This document shows, piece by piece, positions 42,679 through 51,593 of a stretch of DNA of 64,000 nucleotides. A program made the translations under genes and the position numbers. Position 1 is the first letter of the stretch. Each line of letters opens with the position of its first letter. The notes under the pieces are model-generated. The model made no database searches. It was not told the origin of the DNA and was given only the letters and a program-made list of their open reading frames with translations. This DNA comes from Paenibacillus agricola (GTDB taxonomy: Bacteria > Bacillota > Bacilli > Paenibacillales > NBRC-103111): NCBI RefSeq assembly GCF_011440305.1, contig NZ_JAAOIW010000004.1, forward strand, positions 1-64,000, in the 5' to 3' direction.

Positions 42679-44445
42679 TTATCTAATAAAAGCAGTTCCC
42701 AATTGCTGCGGCTTGCCGTATGGCGGCATTGCCTCATTCAATGCCACTTCTTGCACCTCTTCAAATTTGAACCTGCGAATTTCACTCTTTAGCTCCTCCG
42801 CCATATGATTTAAAGCCTCGGCAGATGCCGATATTTCTTCCATAGAAGCAAGCTGCTCCTCGCACACAGCAGCCACACTTTGAGAATGGTCCGATATTCC
42901 ATTGGACATCCCAACCAATTGCTGCTCCGAAACGACCAACTGGTCTGTTACCACAGAAAGCTCCTCTGTTGCAACAGATACCTTCTGCACTTGGCCAGCG
43001 ACATTACGAATGGCACTATACACGGTTTCGAATGCTTCTCCAGTACGGTTCATATAATCCGTACCTGTTTGCATTTCCACAGAACCCTTCTTCATAACAC
43101 CAACAGCTTCGGAGATCGTATCGACCATTTTTTTGATGCCGCTCGCGATTTGCTCCGATGCTTCGCCTGTTTGCTCTGCCAGCTTCTTGACTTCGCTTGC
43201 CACTACAGCAAAGCCTCTGCCCTGCTCCCCAGCCCGTGCCGCCTCAATCGATGCATTCAACGATAATAAATTGGTCTGCTGGGCAATCTCTTTAATGAAT
43301 TGCGTGATCTTGTCTATTTGCTTCGACTGCTCGCCAAGATCATAAATAACGGAGGCTGATTCCTCTATCGTCACATGAATCTGGCGCATTTGGCCGACCG
43401 TTTCACCTAACAAGCGGCTCCCCTGTTCCGCCTGCTGCATCGCTTGCTCTGACGACTCAGCAGTTATTGCCGCCGATTGAGCGATCCGTTGTAGGCTAAG
43501 TGCACTTTCCTCCATCGCTTGCTTATTCTCCGCCATCTTTACAACCTGAAGGTCTGCCGAACCGGATATTTGCTGAACCGCTTCGGCAATCTGGTTGGAA
43601 GCCATTACCGACTGCTCCGACCCTTCGGAAAGCTCTCTGGACACAAAGGCTACCTCTAATGCATTATGGTTAATTTTTTGCAGTAAAAGTCTTAGGTGGT
43701 TTTTCATATCATTAAAGGCGCGAGCCATCTCGCCTATTTCATCCTTTTGCTTAATGTCCAAGTCTGCAACTGTCAGATCACCTGCGGCAATCCGCTTCGC
43801 TGAGTTAGCGACCTGGATAACTGGACGGGAAATCATTTGTGTAATCAAATAAGCGAGTACCGTACCCAGCAACAAAGCCAATATAACGGAAATAACGATA
43901 ATACTTTTGATGCTCTCTACCTGGTTAGAGGTTTCTATCTGTGTCATGGCCAGCGCAGAATTTTGATAATTTTCAAGCTCCTCTGCCTTATCCGCCAGCG
44001 CGAGCGCCAGAGGTACACATTCCTCTTCGACCAGCCGCGTATAAGCAGCTACATCATTCCTTTTCTTATATTCAGCAATGTTGGCTACAACTATTGTATA
44101 TTGTTGCTCCAATTGGTTCAGTTTTCCAACCAACTCTTTGCCTTGTTCAGTCAGGACAGTCGGCTGTAGCTGCTGTATAATCGAAGCAAATTGCTTATGG
44201 TCATTCTCATAGCTTTCATAATGCTTTTGGTTTCCAGTCAACAGGTAGGCTCTCACATTTTTGGCTTCATTAGCTGCGAAGTACTTTAAATCCTTCACCT
44301 GCAAAATTTTCTGCACACGATCATTAATCAACGTTTCGTATGTTTTATTGGTGGTCGTTAGTTCAATCCAGCTAATCACGCCAACGATCAGGGTTAATAG
44401 CAGTACAGCAGCAAAACTAAAGGCGAGTTTTTTCTTGATGTTCAT
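42679..44445 (-). CDS. Methyl-accepting chemotaxis protein
   Basis: 588 aa. TM1 (about 7-27), a periplasmic four-helix-bundle sensor, TM2 (about 187-207), HAMP and a long cytoplasmic coiled coil. The hairpin tip reads [41 protein letters not shown]. Gln/Glu pairs before and after it are methylation sites. The C-terminus has no obvious CheR-docking pentapeptide. GAGGAAAAG precedes the ATG. It signals through CheA/CheW elsewhere; the ligand is unknown. Confidence 0.93.
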   Translation of the reverse strand: MNIKKKLAFSFAAVLLLTLIVGVISWIELTTTNKTYETLINDRVQKILQVKDLKYFAANEAKNVRAYLLTGNQKHYESYENDHKQFASIIQQLQPTVLTEQGKELVGKLNQLEQQYTIVVANIAEYKKRNDVAAYTRLVEEECVPLALALADKAEELENYQNSALAMTQIETSNQVESIKSIIVISVILALLLGTVLAYLITQMISRPVIQVANSAKRIAAGDLTVADLDIKQKDEIGEMARAFNDMKNHLRLLLQKINHNALEVAFVSRELSEGSEQSVMASNQIAEAVQQISGSADLQVVKMAENKQAMEESALSLQRIAQSAAITAESSEQAMQQAEQGSRLLGETVGQMRQIHVTIEESASVIYDLGEQSKQIDKITQFIKEIAQQTNLLSLNASIEAARAGEQGRGFAVVASEVKKLAEQTGEASEQIASGIKKMVDTISEAVGVMKKGSVEMQTGTDYMNRTGEAFETVYSAIRNVAGQVQKVSVATEELSVVTDQLVVSEQQLVGMSNGISDHSQSVAAVCEEQLASMEEISASAEALNHMAEELKSEIRRFKFEEVQEVALNEAMPPYGKPQQLGTAFIR

Positions 44446-45006
44446 GATTTCTTTTCCTCTATTCTATGTATAATAGTAAAAACAAATTCTTTGTGATATC
44501 TATGAAATCCCCTCAAATAACTACGAAAACAGCTAAAAATGAGCTATAATACCTAATTATCCACTTGAAACAGTTTCGAAACATTTTTTCACGTTTTTTT
44601 GATACTTTTTTATAAATAGTTCTTTTTATCTATGTTTTTGTCAAAATATGTTCAAAAAAATACGTAGTTATACATTAGTGATTCGTATAGAAATATAATT
44701 TGGATCACCTAATTAGTACTTTTGTATGAACATGCAAAAAACAACATCTCCTGTTCGGAATGACCGACAGTAAATGTTGCTTTTTCACACCCTCAGATAA
44801 TGTCCTCTATTAGGTTCATCATCTAGCTTATCCAGCAGAGTCGCCTGCTGCTCCATTCAAAGGCTTATAGCCCGCTTCCAATTTGGACATTATTTACAAA
44901 AGTAGAGCCTTTTTTCGTTGCCCTCAACACAAAGAAGACTATCCCGCCTTTATAATAACTTTTGTGGCTTGCACAAGCAGCTAATAGCAACTCGTGTATT
45001 CTCGAT
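44446..45006. other. Intergenic region without a gene (561 bp)
   Basis: No convincing gene on either strand. The first 250 bp are strongly AT-rich, with poly-T stretches, and hold the MCP promoter region. A hairpin AACAT...ATGTT with an inner CTGTTCGG/CCGACAG and following TTTTT (about 44742-44785) could be a terminator or small-RNA end. No SigD-type chemotaxis promoter was found. Confidence 0.4.
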
Positions 45007-45372
45007 CTATTTTTTTGTGGATAACCATTCTGCTAAAGATTGAATATCCGCATCCTTCAGCTTATCTTTAAAAGCCGGCATACTACCTCCGCCATGTTGC
45101 ACCTTATCGGCAATTTGCTCCTTACTGCGCTGGGCTCCCAGCTTTTGCAGGTTTGATCCAATCGTTCCCTCCAGATTAGCACCGTGGCAGGCGATACAAT
45201 TCGCCTTATATAAAGCTTCGCCATTGGCTTTGCTGCTTCCCTCCGTAAGGTTCGCTGGCTGCTTGGCTTCGGGATTTCCGCTCTCGTCTCCATTATGGCT
45301 TGCGCTATTGTACCCACAGGCAGCTAAGCCCAGCATTAATAGCAACCCCACTATTAAAATAATTTTTTTCAC
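45007..45372 (-). CDS. Cytochrome c lipoprotein (c551-type, CccB-like)
   Basis: 121 aa. The N-terminal lipoprotein signal ends LGLAAC (lipid Cys 19), followed by a Gly/Asn/Ser linker. The single haem-c site is C59-IA-C62-H63 (NCIACHGANLEG), and an axial Met appears in GSMPAFKDKL. The start is GTG with AAGGAG upstream. It is a membrane-attached electron carrier facing outward, like B. subtilis c551, between the menaquinol:cytochrome c reductase and cytochrome c oxidase. It follows the response-regulator gene in the same direction. Confidence 0.88.
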   Translation of the reverse strand: MKKIILIVGLLLMLGLAACGYNSASHNGDESGNPEAKQPANLTEGSSKANGEALYKANCIACHGANLEGTIGSNLQKLGAQRSKEQIADKVQHGGGSMPAFKDKLKDADIQSLAEWLSTKK

Positions 45373-45386
45373 GCTTGCTCCTTCTT

Positions 45387-46040
45387 TTATCCTTTATCTT
45401 TTATCCATCCTTTATCGTAAGCATATCTCATCAACTGAACGCGGTTGCCCAAATGAAGCTTATGTAAAATATTTTTTAGGTGGTTTTTAACGGTATGCTC
45501 GGAAATGGCAAGGCTACTAGCAATATCGCGGTTGCTGTTTCCTTTAGCTACACATTCCAAAATTTCTTTCTCTCGATGAGTTAATGGAGAATTGTCGGAG
45601 TCATCATATTTACCTGTGGAAAACTCCTTAAGCAGCCGCAAGGCTATTTCTCTGGACATGGGAGCCTCATCAATCGCAACAGCACGCAAGTATTCATGCC
45701 AGGATATAGGATTCAAATTTTTAAGCAAATAGCCCTGCGCCCCTCTTTTCAAAGCCTCGAATAAATGGGTAATATCGTCAGATACCGTAACCATTACGAT
45801 TTTCACATAGGGGAATTGCTCTTTAATAATTTTGGTAGCCCCTAAACCATCCAGCTTGGGCATTTTAATATCCATTAAAATCAGGTCAGGCATCCAATAC
45901 GCTGCCAAGCTGACAGCCTCTTCGCCATTCGTGGCCTCGCAAATAATATCAAATACCGGATCGGTCTCGATGATTTCCCTCATGGCTTGACGTGCCTGTG
46001 CATGGTCATCGACCAGCATCAACCGAATCGGTTGAGTCAT
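45387..46040 (-). CDS. NarL/FixJ-type response regulator
   Basis: 217 aa. Receiver: IRLMLVDDHAQARQAM with Asp in LILMDIKMPKLDG and Lys in YLLKNLNP. LuxR-type HTH: LTHREKEILECVAKGNSNRDIASSLAISEHTVKNHLKNILHKL. It is an orphan: no kinase is next to it, but cytochrome c genes are on both sides, 14 bases downstream and 277 bases upstream (divergent). A role in controlling respiratory electron carriers is inferred from position. Confidence 0.9.
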   Translation of the reverse strand: MTQPIRLMLVDDHAQARQAMREIIETDPVFDIICEATNGEEAVSLAAYWMPDLILMDIKMPKLDGLGATKIIKEQFPYVKIVMVTVSDDITHLFEALKRGAQGYLLKNLNPISWHEYLRAVAIDEAPMSREIALRLLKEFSTGKYDDSDNSPLTHREKEILECVAKGNSNRDIASSLAISEHTVKNHLKNILHKLHLGNRVQLMRYAYDKGWIKDKG

Positions 46041-46317
46041 ACGGATCCCTCTTTCCTGCTAACATGACCGCAAGCTTTATCCTTAAATGGAGCTTCCATT
46101 GATCTTCTATTTAAGCTGCCAACGGTATTCACTTGTTCATCTAACCATATTTCACTCGAAAATCCTATGACTCGGAAGAGCCATCTCCTTACGTATATAA
46201 GGCATTCCTATCACAACTGCCAATTCTTAGAAATGACTCCAAAGTGCTATGGACAATAAGCTCACCCGAATGCTAAATTGATCCTGCAAATCCAGTTAGC
46301 AACAGGAGGAATCTACG

Positions 46318-46683
46318 ATGTATAAATGGGTAATGGCTTGGGTTTTGGGCGCTGCCTGTCTGCTGGGCGTCGGCGTTTTGTTCAGCCAAATTAACAATAA
46401 CCAAAGTGAGGTTCCGCAAGCAGCTGTGGCACCAGCGATCCCCGAAGTCGCCATGAACCCGCAAGCAGCCGAGGCTATTTACAAGCAATCTTGTATAGCC
46501 TGTCACGGAACCGATCTCGAAGGCAAAATGGGACCCAATCTGCAAAAGGTTGGCGCTACGCTATCTGATGAACAGCTTTTTAAATTGGTGCAAAACGGAA
46601 GGGGAGCCATGCCTGCCTTCAAAAGCACATTAAAAGAAGAAGAAATCAACAACATCGCGAAGTGGCTAGCCGAGAAAAAATAG
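46318..46683 (+). CDS. Membrane-anchored cytochrome c (c550-type, CccA-like)
   Basis: 121 aa. An N-terminal uncleaved membrane anchor (WVMAWVLGAACLLGVGVLF) is followed by an Ala/Pro linker and a haem domain with C59-IA-C62-H63 and an axial Met in GRGAMPAFK. It is the same length and haem position as the c551-type gene 1 kb away but has a transmembrane anchor instead of a lipobox. GGAGG lies 8 bases before the ATG. It transfers electrons at the outer face of the membrane, and is divergent from the response regulator. Confidence 0.88.
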   Translation: MYKWVMAWVLGAACLLGVGVLFSQINNNQSEVPQAAVAPAIPEVAMNPQAAEAIYKQSCIACHGTDLEGKMGPNLQKVGATLSDEQLFKLVQNGRGAMPAFKSTLKEEEINNIAKWLAEKK

Positions 46684-46808
46684 GCTGTCCATTCATGGAC
46701 AAGCATGGCTAAACAGGAACACGTATGGATAATTATGTATAAAAACCAACAATCTGTAGCAGGCTGCTAAGAAATTCGCGGTCTGTCACATGCTCATGTC
46801 ACCAATAA

Positions 46809-46836
46809 AAGGGCAGCTCCCGAAGGAACTGCCCTT
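46809..46836. terminator. Bidirectional terminator
   Basis: AAGGGCAG and CTGCCCTT form an 8-bp stem around a purine-rich loop, with A/T runs on both sides. It separates the cytochrome gene from the convergent hydrolase gene. Confidence 0.7.
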
Positions 46837-46838
46837 GT

Positions 46839-46864
46839 TTTATGCTATGTGTTTATGCTATGTA
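46839..46864. repeat. Tandem duplication of TTTATGCTATGT
   Basis: Two copies of TTTATGCTATGT lie head to tail with a one-base gap. It is short, in the intergenic space after a terminator, and no function is apparent. Confidence 0.5.
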
Positions 46865-46878
46865 TTATTGTTAAATGC

Positions 46879-47934
46879 TTATTCCTCTAGCATAATCTCT
46901 TCGATTTTTTCGTAAAGTGGTTCCAGATCGTCATCACAATTGGAAAGTATAATAATCGTTAGATCGTAGGTCATATTGCGAACCAGAATGCTAGTATAGC
47001 CTGCCCAATTGCCATCGTGGTAGACCACCTCTGCCGGCTCTTCAGGATCTTCAATATCCTGCCAATCCAAGCACCAGCCCAAACCGTAATCCACATATTC
47101 TTCGTCATTCGTCCATGAACCGGTAAACAAGCTCGCTGTTGTTTCCTCAGAAATAAGCTCATTGGCATATAACGCGCGATCCCATTTAAGCAAATCCTCA
47201 ATCGTCGAATTCACCGCGCCATCGCCTTGAATGCCATCCAAATAAACGACATAATCGTAGTCTTCTAGATCATCCGGCAGTAAGTAGCCTTCTGCATCCT
47301 CGTCATAAACATGGCCATAAGCATAGTCTCTAATCTTCGGGTCCGACAGACGACGGTTACAAATTCTCGTACGGGTCATCCCTAGTGGTGCAAAAATATT
47401 GCGTTTCATAAAGTCAGCGAATTTGATTCCGCTTACCTCTTCAACCAAGCAGGCAAGCAGTACATAACCGGTATTGTTATATTCATGCTGATCATTGGGC
47501 TCAAATTCCAAATCGGGCTCATGCTCGATCAGCATCTCCAGAACGTCGGGATTCGTTGCAATCTCGGATTCATCCCAATGCTCAGCAAATAAATCCATAT
47601 AATCGGGCAAACCGCTAGTGTGATGAAGCAGATGGCGGATCGTTATCTCCGCGTAAGGGAATCCAGAAAGATAGGTATCCACCGTTTCGTCAATATCCAG
47701 ATCTCCCCGTTCTTGAAGGATCATCACTGCCATTGCAGTAAATGTTTTGGAAACGGATGCAATATCAAACATCGTTTGTTCGGTTAAAGGCGTTTCTTCT
47801 TCTAACTCGGCAAAGCCGTAGGCCCCAGAAAATACCGTTTCTCCACCTTCAGCGACCAAAATACATCCATTAAATTCGCCATCTTCATACACCTTATCGA
47901 CAAACTTCTTGATTTGCCTCTGTTTTTTCATCAT
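46879..47934 (-). CDS. Serine beta-lactamase-like hydrolase, cytosolic and acidic
   Basis: 351 aa class C beta-lactamase/DD-peptidase fold. The active site is S60-V-S-K63 (DIASVSKTF), the Tyr motif HEYNNTGYVLL and the third motif HDGNWAG. There is no signal peptide or membrane anchor, unlike most secreted members. The sequence is unusually acidic (DEDAEGYLLPDDLEDYDY, DLEPLYEKIEEIMLEE), suggesting a cytosolic esterase or D-aminopeptidase-like enzyme. The start may be either of two adjacent ATGs. It is monocistronic. Confidence 0.82.
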   Translation of the reverse strand: MMKKQRQIKKFVDKVYEDGEFNGCILVAEGGETVFSGAYGFAELEEETPLTEQTMFDIASVSKTFTAMAVMILQERGDLDIDETVDTYLSGFPYAEITIRHLLHHTSGLPDYMDLFAEHWDESEIATNPDVLEMLIEHEPDLEFEPNDQHEYNNTGYVLLACLVEEVSGIKFADFMKRNIFAPLGMTRTRICNRRLSDPKIRDYAYGHVYDEDAEGYLLPDDLEDYDYVVYLDGIQGDGAVNSTIEDLLKWDRALYANELISEETTASLFTGSWTNDEEYVDYGLGWCLDWQDIEDPEEPAEVVYHDGNWAGYTSILVRNMTYDLTIIILSNCDDDLEPLYEKIEEIMLEE

Positions 47935-48105
47935 TTTTCACTCCAATATGGATGTAAGTTGGTTGTTATCCGCGTTTAGTATAATGGGTTTACTGATTAG
48001 GGTCAACATATAATTACAATAGTATAATCTTCTGCTTTTGTGCTACTATTTTTAAGTAATCCGCTTTGCAGAATTGCCCTCTATTAAAAAGGAGCCTATC
48101 CAACT

Positions 48106-48566
48106 ATGACACTCTTTTACTATATCGCAGCACATCAATCATTGCCAATTGGAGCCTTCGGCCCAAAGGAAATCAGAAAAAATGTATATGAAACGAAGAG
48201 GATGCTGCTGGAATTTATGTCAGTGGACCGCTACAGATTCAAGATACATCGCAGCATTTCAGGTATCCCTATGTCTATCAAGTTGACCCTGATGGGGGAT
48301 CATTTGCTATAAACAATAGCTTATTGGTGCTTTCTCCAATCATGTATAAATGCGCGATAAAATGCATCACAGAGCTTCTGAATTATTTGGATCACAATCT
48401 GCAACCAGGCGAAGACATAGAGCTATTCGCTTGTTGGGCTCACGGAAGGGAAAGGTTCTTGGAGCCTCGAAACGCAAATTTGGATCTTGTTCTAGATTTA
48501 AATACATTTAAGCTGGGGGAAGAATTTGCGTGGCTGGAACGGCAATATGTGGTAGTGAAAAAATAA
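48106..48566 (+). pseudogene. Hypothetical gene broken by a frameshift
   Basis: Two overlapping parts: MTLFYYIAAHQSLPIGAFGP...LLEFMS from 48106, then, in another frame from about 48224, GPLQIQDTSQHFRYPYVYQV, DGGSFAINNSLLVLSPIM and a C-terminus HNLQPGEDIELFACWAHG...WLERQYVVVKK to 48566. The join near 48219-48224 needs one base removed or two added. Both parts have coding-like composition, and SD GGAG precedes the ATG. The protein (about 153 aa) is not recognised; the aromatic strand-rich centre gives no clear family. Real decay and an assembly indel are both possible. Confidence 0.6.
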
Positions 48567-48713
48567 TCCGTTAAAAATCTGTGTGGATTACGGCAACCCT
48601 GCTGCTGCACCGTCTTCAAAGCCAATATCGAATTCTTCACTTTCATCCGGTGTCCATTTTTCCTGGCCTTGGCTTAAGGACACCTTCATTGGGAGGAACA
48701 GGATTTAGTAAGC

Positions 48714-48765
48714 TTGACAAATGTGGATTACATGTGTAATAATCGACTTGTATTACATTTGTAAT
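48714..48765 (+). promoter_or_regulatory. blaI promoter with two BlaI/MecI-type operators
   Basis: TTGACA (48714-48719) and TAATAA (48737-48742) form a promoter with 17-base spacing. Two perfect ATTACA-N2-TGTAAT palindromes occupy 48727-48740 and 48752-48765, with centres 25 bp apart. They carry the TACA/TGTA core bound by BlaI/MecI dimers; the first covers the -10. Confidence 0.8.
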
Positions 48766-48789
48766 CCAAATAGGAAAGGAGGTAAAAAT

Positions 48790-49164
48790 TTGAAAACCGT
48801 ACCTCATATATCCGATGCTGAATGGGAGGTCATGAAGGTCCTCTGGGCTCATTCTCCGTGTACCGCTAATGAAGTGATCGAAGCTATGCAGGATAAGACC
48901 GAGTGGAAGCCCAAAACGATTCGCACTTTGTTGAACAGGCTAGTCCAAAAGCAAGCCCTATCCTTCTCGCAAGAGAACCGCATTTACGCGTATTTTCCGA
49001 TTGTATCTGAAGCGGAATGTGTGAAATCCGAGACCCAATCGTTTCTGAAAAGAATTTATGGCGGAGCGTTTAAACCGCTGCTTGTTAACTTTTTAAAGGA
49101 TGAGCAGCTATCGGCGGAGGAAATCAAAGAGCTAAAAAATATTCTTGACGACAAATCCAAATAA
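48790..49164 (+). CDS. BlaI/MecI/CopY-family repressor
   Basis: 124 aa. Winged helix ISDAEWEVMKVLWAHSPCTANEVIEAM and KPKTIRTLLNRLVQKQALSF with a C-terminal dimerisation helix pair (YGGAFKPLLVNFLKDEQLSAEEIKELKNIL). The start is TTG at 48790, with AGGAGG 7 bases upstream; an in-frame ATG at 48721 is inside the operator region. It represses itself and the M56 gene 35 bases downstream until proteolytic release. The cleavage-site residues near the C-terminal domain are not obvious. Confidence 0.9.
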   Translation: MKTVPHISDAEWEVMKVLWAHSPCTANEVIEAMQDKTEWKPKTIRTLLNRLVQKQALSFSQENRIYAYFPIVSEAECVKSETQSFLKRIYGGAFKPLLVNFLKDEQLSAEEIKELKNILDDKSK

Positions 49165-49205
49165 CAGCAGCCCCTTATTCTCATTTAAGAAAGGAAAGGG
49201 TGAAT

Positions 49206-50729
49206 GTGAATCGAACCAATGAATTTCTGATGACTCTTTTTGACTGGATCTGGCAGGCATCAGCGATGGCTGCTGTTACGGTTGTGCTGATCCTATTGAT
49301 TCAGCGTGTCCTTCAACAACGTTTAAAACCAAGATGGCAGTATTTGATGTGGCTGTTAGTGATCATTAGGCTGATGCTTCCCTGGAGTCCAGAGAGCCCA
49401 TTTAGTATTTATAATTGGCTTTCCTATCCTAGCTCTATGCCTGTAATCGATCCCACTGCCTACTGGGATTCTTCGAAGGAAGCTAGCGTTTCCGAATCAG
49501 CCGGAGCTTCTCTATACCGATATTGCTTGTATGTCTGGCTGCTGGGCATTAGTGCTTTCGGAACCTATACGGTTGTGGTCAATCGAAAGTTCGCATTACA
49601 AATAACCAAAGAAACGACTCCCATCATGGATACACGGGTACAGCAGTTATTTGCTCATTGTCAAAGGTTAATGTCGGTACACCAACCTATCCAGCTTGTC
49701 GTTTCGGACACATTGACTGCACCCACACTTTTTGGATTGGTTAAACCCAAATTGGTGATGCCACAAACCGTCCTGAATGGTTTAAGTGAGGAACAACTCC
49801 GTTATGTATTCCTGCACGAGCTGGCACACTGCAAACGCAATGATATCGGGATCAATTGGTTGATGCAGATTTTACTTATTTGTCATTGGTTTAATCCTGT
49901 ACTTTGGTATGCCTATCAGCGTATGCGTGAGGATCAGGAGATCGCGAGCGACGCCTTGGCGCTTACCTACCTGGATTCGGATGAAAGCCGTAATTATGGA
50001 TATACCCTTATTCAAATGTTGGAAAACTATGCCCAGCCCATAAATGTGCCCGGCAATATCAATTTAACCGGAAGCAAATTACAGCTACAGAGGAGAATTA
50101 TGATGATCAAACAATTTAAGTCCAATTCGTATCGATGGTCGTTTGTTGGTTTGGCGGCTATCATTATCATTAGTGGTTGTTCCTTGACCGATGCCCAAGT
50201 CATCCCAGCTCCAGCACAAACGTCGAACCTACAAGCCATTGATCAAAAGGCTTTGGTGACTACCGATACTGCTACCGTTGTAACGGATACAGATAAAAAG
50301 CCGGAAACGAGCATTGAAACGGGTACAAAGACGGAAGCTACGATGCCCGCCGCTGCAAATGAAGCAGCCGTGGTGGTTACTGCTCCAGAGGAGCAGAAGC
50401 CGGCACCGACTGTGATCGAAGCGCCCCGCACGGCTACTCCGTCTGACGAGCGGCGCGAAGCCGTAACACGCGCAGCGCTAAACGATAAGCCGCAACCAGT
50501 AGCCGCGGCGCCTAGTGCGGCGCCAGCGCAAAAGCCGCAACAGGCTAGAGCCAGCGCGGCGGCTCCGCAGGAGAGACAGCGGCCGTCGGTCTCGGCGCCT
50601 GTCGCTGCGACCGTGCCAGCACCTGCTCCAGCAGCTGCGGACAACAACGTGAGGAAACCCACGCAGGTGATGCCGGAACCGACTGCACAGCCGCAAGAAG
50701 CTCCGCAGCCGGTTCCAGTGGAAAGCTAA
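49206..50729 (+). CDS. M56-family membrane metallopeptidase (BlaR1-like) with Ala/Pro-rich C-terminal tail
   Basis: About 507 aa. Four membrane helices are expected (near residues 20-38, 45-62, 104-124 and 315-325), and the zinc site is HELAH (about 204-208) with DQEIASDALAL as the third ligand region, in the loop between helices 3 and 4. The extracellular penicillin-binding domain of BlaR1 is missing. After SGC (about residue 325) comes an approximately 180-residue tail rich in Ala, Pro, Thr and Gln (PAPAQ, AAPSAAPAQKPQQ). It starts at GTG 49206, 7 bases from GGAAAGG. It presumably cleaves the BlaI-type repressor; the signal it senses is probably not a beta-lactam. Confidence 0.85.
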   Translation: MNRTNEFLMTLFDWIWQASAMAAVTVVLILLIQRVLQQRLKPRWQYLMWLLVIIRLMLPWSPESPFSIYNWLSYPSSMPVIDPTAYWDSSKEASVSESAGASLYRYCLYVWLLGISAFGTYTVVVNRKFALQITKETTPIMDTRVQQLFAHCQRLMSVHQPIQLVVSDTLTAPTLFGLVKPKLVMPQTVLNGLSEEQLRYVFLHELAHCKRNDIGINWLMQILLICHWFNPVLWYAYQRMREDQEIASDALALTYLDSDESRNYGYTLIQMLENYAQPINVPGNINLTGSKLQLQRRIMMIKQFKSNSYRWSFVGLAAIIIISGCSLTDAQVIPAPAQTSNLQAIDQKALVTTDTATVVTDTDKKPETSIETGTKTEATMPAAANEAAVVVTAPEEQKPAPTVIEAPRTATPSDERREAVTRAALNDKPQPVAAAPSAAPAQKPQQARASAAAPQERQRPSVSAPVAATVPAPAPAAADNNVRKPTQVMPEPTAQPQEAPQPVPVES

Positions 50730-50833
50730 GCTTTGAAAGCTGTCTAAGCTTGCATGAACAAAAAGAAGGGCTGCCACGTGCGAAGGCCACTGAACAACTA
50801 GGGGGATTGACGGAGCAGCTAAAGCTACCTAAC

Positions 50834-50880
50834 AAAAGACGATCATTATTCCAGATTATTAGGGATTGCGATCGTCTTTT
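50834..50880 (+). terminator. Intrinsic terminator after the BlaR-like gene
   Basis: AAAAGACGATC (50834-50844) and GATCGTCTTTT (50870-50880) form an 11-bp perfect stem with a long loop. Confidence 0.7.
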
Positions 50881-50885
50881 CGCTC

Positions 50886-51100
50886 TTATTTCAGCTTTTG
50901 GCGATAATTTCGCTCGTCGTGACAACGGCTGCCGTAATGATCCGTTCCGGTCATGGCCATATGAGTCTTGTAGCCAAAGAACGAGGAGTCCGCGCTCTTG
51001 TGGCCCACCTTTGCATCATGGTCTTCTGAGATCCGCAGTTGCTCTAGGTCATCGACGCCCGTTTCTTTCAAGAAATTCAATGGGATATGCTTTACAAGGT
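50886..51100 (-). pseudogene. IS1182-family transposase remnant
   Basis: One minus-strand frame gives FLKETGVDDLEQLRISEDHDAKVGHKSADSSFFGYKTHMAMT, the conserved centre of IS1182 transposases before the DDE glutamate region. A one-base shift then continues ERIITAAVVTTSE and stops. Both ends are missing and the frame is broken, so it is inactive debris. It lies between the BlaR-like gene and ymaF. Confidence 0.65.
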
Positions 51101-51263
51101 CATGGGGGCAGCGTACAACGCAAAGCAGCTTAATTGGGATTGGATGCAGACGGTCGTAGACAAGACGTTGACGGCTTCGGGGCTTTCGATCCGGCACCTG
51201 CAGGACCGTTATCAGGCAGTGCTTAAAAGCACACTCGGTTCAAACAAGAGGTTGTTGAATTAA
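51066..51263 (+). pseudogene. Unrecognised coding-like fragment
   Basis: An open frame without a start reads EIQWDMLYKVMGAAYNAKQLNWDW and VDKTLTASGLSIRHLQDRYQAVLKS before a TAA at 51261. Residue composition looks coding, and it abuts the IS1182 remnant, overlapping the 3' end of ymaF on the other strand. It may be the end of a gene cut by the insertion; no family is recognised. Confidence 0.35.
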
Positions 51264-51593
51264 TGTTGCGAAATTGAACTGATGTACATGACCATCATTT
51301 AGTGTAGTCATACCTTTTACGAAATGTACATGTTTGCCATTGCCAACAGGAATTGCACGTCCAGTCCTTATTCTTCTGAGATTATGAAAATGGTTCAAGA
51401 AATCGGTATGCGTGAGATCTATTTCATGAACATGACTGTTTCCTGAGCGGATCACTTGACCGGTAACACCTGCAAAACGGTGATTATGTCTATCCGCACC
51501 TTGTTCTGCTAATTTAGTACTACCTTCAAATTCATGTAAATGCGTCTGTCTACTTGCTAAAATCTTACTTTTTCTTGACGCTTGTTTACTCAT
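51240..51593 (-). CDS. YmaF-family His-rich protein
   Basis: 117 aa. Repeated His pairs occur in HLHEFEGSTKLAEQGADRHNHRFAGVTGQVI, GNSHVHEIDLTHTD, HVHFVKGMTT and DGHVHQFNFATLI, the YmaF pattern. The histidines suggest metal binding, but the function is unknown. GGGAG lies about 10 bases before the ATG. It is a lone gene; a perfect-stem terminator lies upstream of it. Confidence 0.82.
   Translation of the reverse strand: MSKQASRKSKILASRQTHLHEFEGSTKLAEQGADRHNHRFAGVTGQVIRSGNSHVHEIDLTHTDFLNHFHNLRRIRTGRAIPVGNGKHVHFVKGMTTLNDGHVHQFNFATLIQQPLV

Noticed and set aside
50243-50777. Long open frames antisense to the Ala/Pro tail of the BlaR-like gene
   Set aside because: They are caused by the GC-rich, repetitive tail on the opposite strand; no SD or family supports them.
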